This document shows positions 7,937-18,277 of a stretch of 64,000 nucleotides of DNA, piece after piece. Location of the stretch: the NCBI RefSeq assembly GCF_022809315.2, contig NZ_JAKZJU020000001.1, forward strand, positions 1,835,001 through 1,899,000, in the 5' to 3' direction. The notes beneath the pieces are model-generated. The model was not told the origin of the DNA and searched no databases. It was given only the letters and a program-made list of their open reading frames with translations. The stretch's first letter is position 1. Each line of letters opens with the position of its first letter. The position numbers were made by a program, and so were the translations under genes. Origin of the DNA: Mesosutterella faecium (GTDB taxonomy: Bacteria > Pseudomonadota > Gammaproteobacteria > Burkholderiales > Burkholderiaceae_F).

Positions 7937-9463
7937 TTAAATCGTCGGACCCGTGGTCCAGATGTTCATCGAGTTCACGTAGCCGCAGCGCTCGGCTGCC
8001 GTCGGCTCGCCCCCGCAGGCCCGCATCAGCGCGTCAAACACGCGCCGCGCGGCCTCTTCGAGCGGCTCGGTCCCGTCGATCACGCCCGCGACCGAGCAGT
8101 CCATGTGCCCGCGCATCAGGCTCCAGGTCCGGGCGTTGCCCGTCACCTTGACGACCGGAACGAAGGGAAAGCCCTGCGGCGCCCCGCGGCCGGTCGCAAA
8201 GAGGATCGCGCTGCAGCCGGCCGCCGCAAGACCCGTGAGCATCTCGGGCTCGCGCCCCGGCGCGTCCATCATCGTGAGCCCCGGGGCCTCGGAGACCGCC
8301 CCGTAGGGGACGACGGCCTGAAAGACCGCGCTGCCCGCCTTCGCAAGGGCCCCCAGGGACTTCTCCTCGATCGTGGTGAGGCCGCCCGCGATGTTGCCGC
8401 GGGTGGGCTGACCGCCGCGCATGTCGACCCCCATCGCGCGCGCCCTCGCCTCCATGGCGGCGACCGCTTCGAAAATGGAGCGGGCCACCTGGGGGTTCGC
8501 AGCCCGGCGGGCTGCGATGTGCTCCGCCCCCATGAATTCCGTGGTCTCCCCGATCACGACCCGCGCGCCGGCGTGAACAAGCGTGTCCACCACGCGTCCG
8601 ATCGCCGGATTGGCCGAAAGCCCCTGGGTCGTGTCCGAGGAGCCGCACTTAAGCCCCACGCGAAGCTTGGCGATCGGAACCGGAACGGGCTTCGCCTCGA
8701 TTTTCTCCCAGAGCCGCCCGACCGCCCCGCGGATCTTTTCTACCGAAGCTTCGAGCCCCCCTTCCTTCTGCAGCACGACAAGCTCGACCGGGCGGCCGCT
8801 GCGGCGGATCTCCTCCGCGACCCACTCCGAGCGGACGCTCTCGCAGCCGAGGCTCACGAGCACGACGGCCCCGAGGTTGGGGCTCCTGCCAAGGTTCACG
8901 AGCACGCGCTCGACCTGCCGCACGTCGGGCGCAGTCTGCGAGCAGCCCTGCTGGTGCGTGAACAGGGCGGCGTGGGGCGAGGCGGCGCGAAGCACGACGT
9001 CGTTTACGCAGGCCACGGCGGCCAGCACTCCCACGAAGTTCCGGGTGCCCGCCGTCCCGTCAGGCCTCGGATAGCCCTGGAAAGTGAGCCCCCGGGCGTC
9101 AAAAAGAGGGGGCTCCAGGGCGGCCCGGCCGGGATAGAAGGTCTCAGGCAGAGATTCGCCCGGACGCTTCTCGCCGGATGCCGCGGCCAGGTCGCCGCGG
9201 CCGCGCTCGCTTTCCAGGTTCTGCACGTGGACCCAGGCGCCGGGCTCGATGTCCGCGGCGGCGCGCCCGATCTCCTCGCCGTACTTCAGCACGGGCCCGC
9301 CCTTTGAGATCCGGACGAGCGAGGCCTTGTGGCCGAAAGGCACGTCTTCGAGAAGCCGGACCGGGGCAGCCCCCCGCACTACAAGCCCCTCTCCCTTCCT
9401 GCCGTCAGAAAGCAGCGTCGCCACGTTGTCGCGCGCGCTGATCCGAATGCCGGTTGCGCCCAT
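7937..9463 (-). CDS. UxaA-family altronate/galactarate-type dehydratase
   Basis: 508 residues. Residues 1-80 form the SAF-like N-terminal domain, and the rest is the UxaA/GarD catalytic body with LKCGSSDTTQGLSANPAIG, GETTEFMGAEH and PTRGNIAGGLTTIEEKSLG. Enzymes of this family dehydrate altronate, galactarate or related sugar acids to 2-keto-3-deoxy acids using an iron centre. The GGGGAGGATCCT ribosome site before the ATG is strong. It is first gene of an operon with the MFS transporter. Which sugar acid is used cannot be read from sequence; altronate or galactarate are the known precedents. Confidence 0.85.
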   Translation of the reverse strand: MGATGIRISARDNVATLLSDGRKGEGLVVRGAAPVRLLEDVPFGHKASLVRISKGGPVLKYGEEIGRAAADIEPGAWVHVQNLESERGRGDLAAASGEKRPGESLPETFYPGRAALEPPLFDARGLTFQGYPRPDGTAGTRNFVGVLAAVACVNDVVLRAASPHAALFTHQQGCSQTAPDVRQVERVLVNLGRSPNLGAVVLVSLGCESVRSEWVAEEIRRSGRPVELVVLQKEGGLEASVEKIRGAVGRLWEKIEAKPVPVPIAKLRVGLKCGSSDTTQGLSANPAIGRVVDTLVHAGARVVIGETTEFMGAEHIAARRAANPQVARSIFEAVAAMEARARAMGVDMRGGQPTRGNIAGGLTTIEEKSLGALAKAGSAVFQAVVPYGAVSEAPGLTMMDAPGREPEMLTGLAAAGCSAILFATGRGAPQGFPFVPVVKVTGNARTWSLMRGHMDCSVAGVIDGTEPLEEAARRVFDALMRACGGEPTAAERCGYVNSMNIWTTGPTI

Positions 9464-9851
9464 AGGATCCTCCCCTTCTTTTTGTCGTATCGGGAAATTT
9501 ATAAGCAGACTTCAGCCATCATAACGCCTGGCCTCCGGCGCACCCAAAGAAATCTCCTTCCAAACTTCCCTGTCTTTTTTCTGCCTTCTGCCGCTCTTGC
9601 GGCGGGGAAACGGCGCTTTAGGGCCTGGCCCCGTACTCCTTCTGCTTTTCGGTGCCTTCGTTCTTGTCTTTGAAGCGGGCCGGAGAGCCTCCTCGCCCAG
9701 GGCTTTGCCCCGCCCGGGCGGGCTTTGCGCGCAGCGGCAGCCCAGGGCCTGCGCGGGAAGACCGGCAGCGGACGGCCGGCTCTGCGGCCGGACGGCCCGC
9801 TCCCCGCGCAGTCTTAAAGCGCGAAGCCCTGGAAGCGGCCGGGCTTTTTTT
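9464..9851. other. Intergenic region downstream of thiC
   Basis: 388 bp without a credible gene. The right end contains a plus-strand AAGCCC...GGGCTT hairpin next to a T8 run (about 9826-9855), close to the thiC stop. On the thiC (minus) strand the same arms are followed only by CGCGCTTT, so this may be a weak thiC terminator. The part nearest 9464 must carry the promoter of the dehydratase operon. Confidence 0.4.
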
Positions 9852-11910
<2,059 letters not shown>

Positions 11911-11920
11911 GTTCAGCGCG

Positions 11921-12670
11921 TTATTTTAGGCTTCCGCGGCTGTACTTCCAGCCGCGGGCCTTCTGCTCGCGGATGAGCTCGGCCTTCGCCCCCTCGAGAT
12001 GCTCGCGCATGAGCCGCGCGGCAAGCTCCTCGTCGTGGACGGCGATCGCCTCGCAGATGCGGCCGTGGAAGGCGACCGACTCGCGGCGGCGCGCCTCGGT
12101 GGAGAGCGTGAGATGGAAGGAGTAGCGCTGGACCTCGGCGAAGAAGCTGTTCACGATCTGGATCATGCGGTTGCCGCCGATCGCGATCACCTTGCGGTGG
12201 AACTGCGCCCAGGCGCTCTCGCGCGCATCAACATCGGAGTCCGGGGAGTTCGAGGCCGCCACATACCCCCGCAGCTCCCTCACGTCCGCTTCGGTCGCGC
12301 GGCGCGCGGCAAGTCTTGCGGAATAGCTTTCAAGCTGAATCCGCAGGTCGAAGAGGTCGAGGATCGACTCGACGGAAAGCGGCGCGAGGAAGGGGCCGAT
12401 CTTCGAGAAGACGGCCCCGGGGTCGGCCCTCTGCACGACCACGCCCCGGCCCCTCTCCTGCTTCACGATGCCCACGTACTCGAGCGCCTTGATCGCCTCG
12501 CGCACCGGCACGCGGCTCACGCCGAGCGACTCGGAGAGCTCGCGCTCGGAGGGCAGGATGGACTCCGGTGCGTACTCCCCGGAGAGGATGCGCTCGCGCA
12601 GTATCTCCGCCGTCTGGCGAAACAGCGGCGTGGAATCACGATCGAGATGCACCTGGGCTTTCGTCTGCAT
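11921..12670 (-). CDS. FadR-subfamily GntR transcriptional regulator
   Basis: 249 residues from the ATG at 12670 (AAGGA site before it); the longer open frame upstream is not natural sequence. Residues 15-85 are a winged-helix GntR domain (ILPSERELSESLGVSRVPVREA, then an RGRGVVV wing). Residues 95-235 are an all-helical FCD ligand domain with DLRIQLESYSARLAARRA and the paired His region HRKVIAIGGN / FHGRICEAI. FCD regulators usually bind small carboxylates. It is divergent from the class I fumarase/tartrate dehydratase genes with an operator-like double palindrome between, so it probably controls them and itself. Confidence 0.88.
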   Translation of the reverse strand: MQTKAQVHLDRDSTPLFRQTAEILRERILSGEYAPESILPSERELSESLGVSRVPVREAIKALEYVGIVKQERGRGVVVQRADPGAVFSKIGPFLAPLSVESILDLFDLRIQLESYSARLAARRATEADVRELRGYVAASNSPDSDVDARESAWAQFHRKVIAIGGNRMIQIVNSFFAEVQRYSFHLTLSTEARRRESVAFHGRICEAIAVHDEELAARLMREHLEGAKAELIREQKARGWKYSRGSLK

Positions 12671-13001
12671 GTCCTTCCTTTTTTGAGATTGAATGCGAAA
12701 TGTCCGCGGACCAGATAATCTGATTAGTTTATTACGCCTGTAGGCGATGGCCTCGTCCCTTTGTAGTATACTGGTATACCGTTGGAAACGCGCGGATGAC
12801 CGCCAGCGCATGGGACCCTGCGGCAGTTTCAGAAACTGAAAATGAAGGTTTTTGAAATGAAAGGCGCTCAAGGGTTTTAGGCCTCTACTTTCGGCGGACC
12901 CATCTACGTAGAATGAACCGGTGTCAGCGGGAGCGGAGGGCTTTTTTTGAGGCCTCGCTCCCGCCGAATCCAGAACAACCCTAAAAACTAGTGAGGACGA
13001 C
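12671..13001. promoter_or_regulatory. Divergent control region of the GntR gene and the fumarase/tartrate dehydratase operon
   Basis: 331 bp with no gene. AGTATACT (12765-12772) abuts GGTATACC (12773-12780); each is a perfect 8-bp palindrome of the GTATAC type that FadR-like GntR proteins often bind. Nearer the operon, GCGGGAGCG (12927-12935) pairs with CGCTCCCGC (12956-12964) around a loop containing T7, a leader hairpin ending 37 bases before the start codon. The hairpin's function is unknown. Confidence 0.55.
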
Positions 13002-13919
13002 ATGAGTGTCCTTGAATTACCCTACTCCCAGGTTTTCGACCTCCTGCACAAAATGTGCACGACCGTCTCGCCCGACTGCCTGAGCCTGATGAAGAAAAGC
13101 GCGGCGAAGGAAACCAACGCCGAGGCTAAGACCTTCCTCGAGACCATGCTGAAGAACGTCGAGCTCGCCGGCCAGAAGGACAAGCCGGTGTGCCAGTCGC
13201 CGGGATTCCCCTCGGTGTGGATCCGCTGGGGCGAGGCCGTGCAGCCGAACCTGACCAACCTGATGGGCAACATCACGAAGGCCGTGATCGAAGCGACCAA
13301 GCAGGGCTACATCCGCCCCTCGATCGTGCACCCGCTCACCCGCTTCAACCCGGGCGACTCCTCGGGCAAGGGCGTGCCGAACTACGAGCTGCGCTATGAG
13401 AAGGACCTCCCCTACTGCGAGATCGTGGTGAGCGCGAAGGGCTGCGGCGCGGAGCTGCCGAACGTCGCGAAGATCCTCACCCCGGCCACCCTCGGCAAGA
13501 ACTACTCGGGCCTCAAGAAGCTCGTGCTCGACACCGTGGTCGGCAACAACGGCTTCATGGGCGCGCGCGGCTATCCCTGCCCGCCCTTCTCGCTGGGCAT
13601 CGGCCTGGGCGGCCAGATGGACGTCGCGGCCAAGCTCTCGCGCGAGGCGATCTCCACCCGCAACTGGCTCGACCACAACCCCGATCCGCTCTTTGACGAG
13701 CTCGAGCAGGAGCTGCTCGCCGACATCAACAAGCTGGGCAACGGCCCGGCGGGCATCGGCGGCGACACCACGGCCCTGGCCGTGAAGATCGGCTGGGCCT
13801 GCACCCACACCGCGATCTGCCCGGTGGTCATCAACTTCCACTGCTGGGTCGCCCGCCGCTTCGGCATCCGCTTCTATCCGGACGGCCACACTGAAGAACT
13901 GTTCCAGGCTGGAGAATAA
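13002..13919 (+). CDS. Class I fumarate hydratase / L(+)-tartrate dehydratase, alpha subunit
   Basis: 305 residues, the usual size of the separate alpha subunit (E. coli TtdA is about 300). It carries the 4Fe-4S-binding layout of class I fumarases: PVCQSPGF near residue 65, SAKGCGAELPN near 148, and a late cysteine in WACTHTAICPV. GGDTTALAVK precedes the last motif. The ribosome site is GTGAGGACGAC. The beta subunit follows after three bases. The pair hydrates fumarate to malate or dehydrates tartrate to oxaloacetate; sequence alone does not decide which. The neighbouring FCD regulator favours an inducible carboxylate such as tartrate. Confidence 0.85.
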   Translation: MSVLELPYSQVFDLLHKMCTTVSPDCLSLMKKSAAKETNAEAKTFLETMLKNVELAGQKDKPVCQSPGFPSVWIRWGEAVQPNLTNLMGNITKAVIEATKQGYIRPSIVHPLTRFNPGDSSGKGVPNYELRYEKDLPYCEIVVSAKGCGAELPNVAKILTPATLGKNYSGLKKLVLDTVVGNNGFMGARGYPCPPFSLGIGLGGQMDVAAKLSREAISTRNWLDHNPDPLFDELEQELLADINKLGNGPAGIGGDTTALAVKIGWACTHTAICPVVINFHCWVARRFGIRFYPDGHTEELFQAGE

Positions 13920-13922
13920 GAG

Positions 13923-14519
13923 ATGGCTACTTATGAACTGACGCTTCCGGTCGACGACGCCACAATCGAAAAGCTCCATGTCGGCGACATCATTTACCTC
14001 AACGGCCAGGTCTGCACGGCCCGCGACATCGCGCACCTGAAGCTGCGCGAGCTCGCCGAGCAGGGCAAGCCCTTCCCCGAGGACCTGCGCGGCGGCGCGA
14101 TCTTCCACGCCGGCCCCGTCATGAAGAAGGACGCCCAGGGCAACTGGCACCTCTCCGTGATCGGACCCACGACCTCGATCCGCATGGAGCCCCACGCCGA
14201 CTTCGTGGGCGCCCAGGGCGTGAAGATCCTGATCGGCAAGGGCGGCATGGGCCCCGGCACGCGCGCCGCGCTGCAGAAGTACAAGCAGGTCTACGTCCAG
14301 GCCTGCCCGGGGTGCGCCGTGGTGCTCGCCGCCGGCATCGTCGGCTCCAAGGCCCCGCACTGGTTCGAGCACGGCATGCCCGAGGCCATGTGGCCTCTGC
14401 AGGCGAAGCACTTCGGCCCGTTCCTGGTCACCATGGACTCCTACGGCAAGAGCCGCTACGACGAGATCCACGAGCACGAGGTGAAGGTCGAGGAAGAGAT
14501 CCTCGCCACCCTTAAGTAA
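13923..14519 (+). CDS. Class I fumarate hydratase / L(+)-tartrate dehydratase, beta subunit
   Basis: 198 residues, matching the separate beta subunit (TtdB about 200). Family blocks: GDIIYLNGQVCTARD, GGAIFHAGPVMKK, IGPTTSIRME, the LIGKGGMGPGT loop that binds substrate, and ACPGCAVVLA. It starts three bases after the alpha stop and is translated from the same mRNA. Together with alpha it forms an oxygen-sensitive 4Fe-4S hydro-lyase in the cytoplasm. This enzyme differs from the oxygen-stable class II FumC at 28720, so the genome carries both types. Confidence 0.85.
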   Translation: MATYELTLPVDDATIEKLHVGDIIYLNGQVCTARDIAHLKLRELAEQGKPFPEDLRGGAIFHAGPVMKKDAQGNWHLSVIGPTTSIRMEPHADFVGAQGVKILIGKGGMGPGTRAALQKYKQVYVQACPGCAVVLAAGIVGSKAPHWFEHGMPEAMWPLQAKHFGPFLVTMDSYGKSRYDEIHEHEVKVEEEILATLK

Positions 14520-14573
14520 AGCCGCTTCATTCCCGAAGCCTAACAAAAGCTCCGGGAGGAGCACGGCGGAAAG

Positions 14574-14615
14574 CCGGCCCGAATTCCGATCGAATCCGGG
14601 CCGGTTTCTTTTTTT
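14574..14615 (+). terminator. Intrinsic terminator of the fumarase/tartrate dehydratase operon
   Basis: CCGGCCCG (14574-14581) pairs with CGGGCCGG (14597-14604), followed by TTTCTTTTTTT. The remaining sequence to 14862 shows no gene. Confidence 0.85.
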
Positions 14616-14862
14616 GCGCGCCGCAGGCAAGGGCCGGAGGCTTTCCGCTTCCGGGCCCGCGGGCCCCTGGCGCTGCGGCCCGGCCTTGAGCTGCGCCCGC
14701 CCGAGGCCCCTGCTTTTTTCCTTCCCCGGTTCCTTTGTCAGGAAACGCCCTCCATGCTTTGGCAAGCGCAGAAAAAGGGCCGGGGCTTCTTTTTTTCTGG
14801 AAGAAACCCAGGCCCTGAAGCTTTTAAGGCGGGAGACCCTGGGGCCTCAGCCCTTAGGCGGA

Positions 14863-17265
14863 TCAGAAGGCGCAGCGCAGGCCCGCGTTCGCCTGCCACT
14901 TGGTCTTGATGTCGCCCGCCGAGCTCTTTTCGAGATCGGCGTAGAGGAAGACGTTCCGGCGCAGGGTGAAGTCCGCGCCGATGCCGTAGCTCACCCAGGT
15001 GTCGCCGCCGTCAGCCTCGCGGCGGTACACCGCGTCGCGGCCCGTGAGCACCACGCTGCGGTCGCCCGAGAACTCATGGTAGAGGTCGAACTTGAGGTAG
15101 ACCTTCGAGGGCGCGAGCGACTCGGAGAACCGGAAGTCGCGGCCGAAGCGCACCCCGAGCCTTCCGATCACGCTGTCGGTGGAGTCCTGATGGACCCGGA
15201 TGCCGTTGCTCAACCCGTAGCTCGCGCTGTCGAGATAGGTGTAGACCAGCTGAGCCTGGGGCTCGATCATCAGACTGTGGGGGAGCTCAAACCTCCTGCC
15301 GCCTTCAATCGCGAACGACCAGGCGTCGTTGCTGTAGGAGGCTTTGGCTTTCTGGCCGCCGCTCGTGATCGTGTAGTCGTCCTTGAGGTGCGTGTATTTT
15401 CCGATGACGTCGGCGTAGCAGCCCGCGTCGTTGCTCCAGGAGAGGTAGAGCGAAGCGCCCACGGAGTCGAGGTCGCCCGAGCCGTTCGTGAACTTCGGGT
15501 CGTTGTCGGTCGTGTGCACGGCCCCGCCCAGGATGAAGGTTCCCCTGCCGTTCTTCGGGCGGAAGGCGTAGTCCGCGCCCAGCTGGTAGAACTGGTAGTT
15601 GTCGCGGAAGCTGCCGTTCGCGTTCGAAGTCATGCGGCCGGCCTTGGCGCGCACCCAGACGCCCGCAGCGTCGGCGCCGTAGCGGCGGATCTCGCCCATG
15701 CGCTTGTTGAGCGTGTCGAGCTCCAGGAACGAGGTGGCCGCGGCGTAGTTGAGCGAGGCGTCGGCGATCACGACCTCAGCCGCGGGGGTCGGATCCTTCT
15801 GCAGCCCCACGATGTACCAGTTGGTGCCGTATTTGTTTTCGTCCGTGCTGTTGACGTTCTGGTCGACGACCGGGGTGTAGTCGTAGACGAAGCCGTCGGA
15901 GAGCTCCGTTTTCTCGGTGTAGGCGCTGAAGGCGACGCCTGCGGGCGTGTTGGCGAACCAGATCGGGCTCTCGCGGCTCACGCCGTCAAGCTTCAGCCGG
16001 TCCACCGGAAGGACCTTGAAGGAGCCGCTGCCGGACTTCACGTAAAGGAAGTCGTTGCGGCCTTCCACCGCCGTGTGGCTTGAATCCTTTCCCTCCCAGT
16101 CGCTGTCTGAGACCTCGTAGCCCGGCTCCTTGAGCGGTCCGCTCTTGTTGGCCGAGGTGAGGTCCATCATGAAGATGCCGCCTTCGCCCGTGAGGCTTGA
16201 GAGGGAGAGCTGCTGGGTGAGCCCGGATTTTCCGGTATGGCGGTTGAAGCCGTGCAGGTTGACGATGCCGCCGTCCTTGACCTCGAGGTTCTGCATCACT
16301 TCAATCGGCAGGTCAGGCACCCACTGGGCGCCGTTGGAAAGCGAAACCGTGAGATTGCTCTTGTCCGAAAGGTTCGTGCCGTGGCCGTGCCAGTAGGACT
16401 CGGCGTTGTCGAGCTTCACGTTCATCGTCCCCTTCTTCGTATCCAGGTTCCCGAGCAGCTGCACGGTGTGGCCGCCCGCCTGGTTCACGTTGATGGTGGC
16501 GCCGTTTTTGGCCGACAGGGCGTCGTTCTTGCTCATGCCGGGACCGTAGCCGCTTTCATAGGCCTCGGAGAGCCCCTCGCTCAGAATGGTGTTGACATAG
16601 ACGTTGCCCAGAAGGTTCACGCGCACCTCGTCGCCGGTGGCATAAATCGCATTGTTCGCCACCGTGAGCGACTCGGGGTTTTGGACGCTCACCCTGGAGG
16701 TGATACTGACGTCCCCGAGGTTCACGACCGCCTTGTACATGGCATTGAGGGCCGTGGAATTCACCTGGACCGGGGAACCGCCGGAGGCGCGGTCGTCAAC
16801 GCCCGTAATGTCGATGCTGGCGGTGTAGGAGCCCACGTTGTAGGTCGCGCCTTCCTTGGCAAAGAGGGCCTCCTGGATCTGATAGACGGAGTCCTTCGAG
16901 ACGTGGATCCTGCCGGTCGAAGTGACATCGAGGCTCTTGATCGAATAGGTGTTCCCCTCGACTGCCTCGCACTGGTCCTTCTGGAAGTCCGCGACGTAGC
17001 CGTACAGGCCGGTGCCCCGGTAGTCCCAGTCGACCTTGAAGGAGAAGCTGCCGTTTTCGCTTCCCAGCTTGTAGCCGTGGATCTTCGGGCTGTAGATGTC
17101 ATCGCCTTTGGCCACCGTACCTGCGTAGGAGAAGTCTCCCGCTGCCAAGGCCGGGCAGGAAGCGGCCGCAAGCGCTGCGGCCACGGCGGCGGCCAGCCCC
17201 GCAAAGGCTGCGCCATGGGCGCGGATAGTTCGGTGTTTCTGAAGACCTGGTCTTTTGCCTGTCAT
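14863..17265 (-). CDS. Autotransporter with C-terminal beta-barrel (type Va secretion)
   Basis: 800 residues. Residues 1-42 are a long basic signal peptide ending SCPALAAG. A passenger of about 470 residues is rich in Gly, Asn, Ser, Thr and Val with imperfect beta-helix-like repeats and no visible protease triad or RGD. From about residue 520 (LELDTLNKRMGEIRRYG) begins the AutB barrel, ending in Phe as expected for BAM recognition (LRCAF). A strong AAAGGAGAG site precedes the ATG. Likely an adhesin-like surface protein. Only two Cys occur outside the signal and the barrel end is otherwise normal. Monocistronic. Confidence 0.88.
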   Translation of the reverse strand: MTGKRPGLQKHRTIRAHGAAFAGLAAAVAAALAAASCPALAAGDFSYAGTVAKGDDIYSPKIHGYKLGSENGSFSFKVDWDYRGTGLYGYVADFQKDQCEAVEGNTYSIKSLDVTSTGRIHVSKDSVYQIQEALFAKEGATYNVGSYTASIDITGVDDRASGGSPVQVNSTALNAMYKAVVNLGDVSITSRVSVQNPESLTVANNAIYATGDEVRVNLLGNVYVNTILSEGLSEAYESGYGPGMSKNDALSAKNGATINVNQAGGHTVQLLGNLDTKKGTMNVKLDNAESYWHGHGTNLSDKSNLTVSLSNGAQWVPDLPIEVMQNLEVKDGGIVNLHGFNRHTGKSGLTQQLSLSSLTGEGGIFMMDLTSANKSGPLKEPGYEVSDSDWEGKDSSHTAVEGRNDFLYVKSGSGSFKVLPVDRLKLDGVSRESPIWFANTPAGVAFSAYTEKTELSDGFVYDYTPVVDQNVNSTDENKYGTNWYIVGLQKDPTPAAEVVIADASLNYAAATSFLELDTLNKRMGEIRRYGADAAGVWVRAKAGRMTSNANGSFRDNYQFYQLGADYAFRPKNGRGTFILGGAVHTTDNDPKFTNGSGDLDSVGASLYLSWSNDAGCYADVIGKYTHLKDDYTITSGGQKAKASYSNDAWSFAIEGGRRFELPHSLMIEPQAQLVYTYLDSASYGLSNGIRVHQDSTDSVIGRLGVRFGRDFRFSESLAPSKVYLKFDLYHEFSGDRSVVLTGRDAVYRREADGGDTWVSYGIGADFTLRRNVFLYADLEKSSAGDIKTKWQANAGLRCAF

Positions 17266-17694
17266 CTGCTCTCTCCTTTAAATAGTGTGATGAATCCGTT
17301 TGCTTTTTTTCTTTCCGCGAAACCCTGCAGAAAAAGGCCGCGGACTGGCTTTCCAGTTTAAAGCTTTTTTAAATTTTGTTAAACCGCCAATGCGGCATAA
17401 GATCCGCCGAAAAACTTATTTTTAAGTTTGAATGCGTGCAAATCTGGACGCTTTACCGCGTGTTGGCAGCATTTTGCGGCAGAAGAAATCCTTTTCCCCG
17501 GGCTTCCAAAGTCCAAGTTTCGCAGCAGAATCTTTACATTTCTAAAAGGCACTGCACTCGGAGCGCCCCCTGCAAAGCATCCGCAAGACCCCCGTTCCGC
17601 GCAACGCGCCGCCGGACCCCGGCGCTGCCTTTCGGACTATGATTCAGCAGCAGTTCCAAGGCACTTTCCCTTTTTTCTAAAGGAGCTTGCGGCG
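17266..17694. other. AT-rich divergent promoter region
   Basis: 429 bp between the autotransporter and the DUF488 gene. The segment 17290-17430 is rich in T and A (runs such as AGCTTTTTTAAATTTTGTTAAA), well above the local AT content, and probably carries the autotransporter promoter. No ORF with natural composition was seen. Confidence 0.45.
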
Positions 17695-18069
17695 ATGGCT
17701 TCGCATCAGATCCTTTTGCAGCGCATTTACGACTCCGAGCGGCTTCCGGGCTCCCGGGTCCTCGTCGACCGGCTCTGGCCGCGCGGCGTCAAAAAGGAAG
17801 CGGCCTCGCTTGACCTCTGGGCGAAGGACGCGACGCCCTCAAGCGCCCTGCGCGTCTGGTACCACAGCCACCCGGAGGAGTTCAGGGACTTCAGCGCCCG
17901 CTACCTCGAGGAGCTGCGCGCGAACCCGAAGGCCGCTGAGTTTGCAGAATGGTGCCGCGAGAAGCTCAAGACTGAGGACGTGATCCTTCTATTTGCGACC
18001 CGCAGGAAGGAAAACCACATCCAGGTGCTCAAGGCCTGGCTTGAGGAAAAGCTCTCGGGCGCGGCCTGA
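17695..18069 (+). CDS. DUF488 family protein
   Basis: 124 residues from the ATG at 17695 (AAAGGAG site nine bases upstream); the in-frame extension upstream is not natural. Diagnostic blocks are RVLVDRLWPRGVKKE, LWAKDATPS, LRVWYHSHPEEF and the ending VILLFATRRKENHIQVL. DUF488 proteins are small cytoplasmic proteins of unknown function found in many bacteria. Monocistronic. The call is firm at family level, with no biochemical role to assign. Confidence 0.88.
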   Translation: MASHQILLQRIYDSERLPGSRVLVDRLWPRGVKKEAASLDLWAKDATPSSALRVWYHSHPEEFRDFSARYLEELRANPKAAEFAEWCREKLKTEDVILLFATRRKENHIQVLKAWLEEKLSGAA

Positions 18070-18164
18070 CCGAAAGGGACTCGCCGCTTTTCCTTCCCCC
18101 TTTGTTCTGTCCGGCCGAAGAACCCGCCGGCCTCTCCCCGCGGCCTGTTCTCAGCCGTTCCCGC

Positions 18165-18240
18165 GCGCACTATTCAATAGAAAATTTAAATTAAATCTAG
18201 CTATTTTCAATTGGATTATTTTCAATCCGGCGCATACCAT
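18165..18240 (+). promoter_or_regulatory. Operator-like AT-rich region upstream of the aldo/keto reductase
   Basis: Contains the palindrome CTATTCAATAG (18170-18180), and TATTTTCAAT repeated directly at 18202-18211 and 18217-18226 (15 bp start to start). GGATT (18213-18217) and AATCC (18224-18228) form an inverted repeat within the second copy. The AT content stands out against the flanks. Likely a regulated promoter; the regulator is unknown. Confidence 0.45.
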
Positions 18241-18277
18241 CTCCTTCTCCCGCAAAACCAGACAAGGAATGAATTGA

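Noticed and set aside
6899..9307. 802-codon plus-strand open frame
   Set aside because: Antisense to the MFS and dehydratase genes, low-complexity composition.
13017..14765. 582-codon minus-strand open frame
   Set aside because: Antisense to the class I fumarase/tartrate dehydratase genes, which have clear family motifs.
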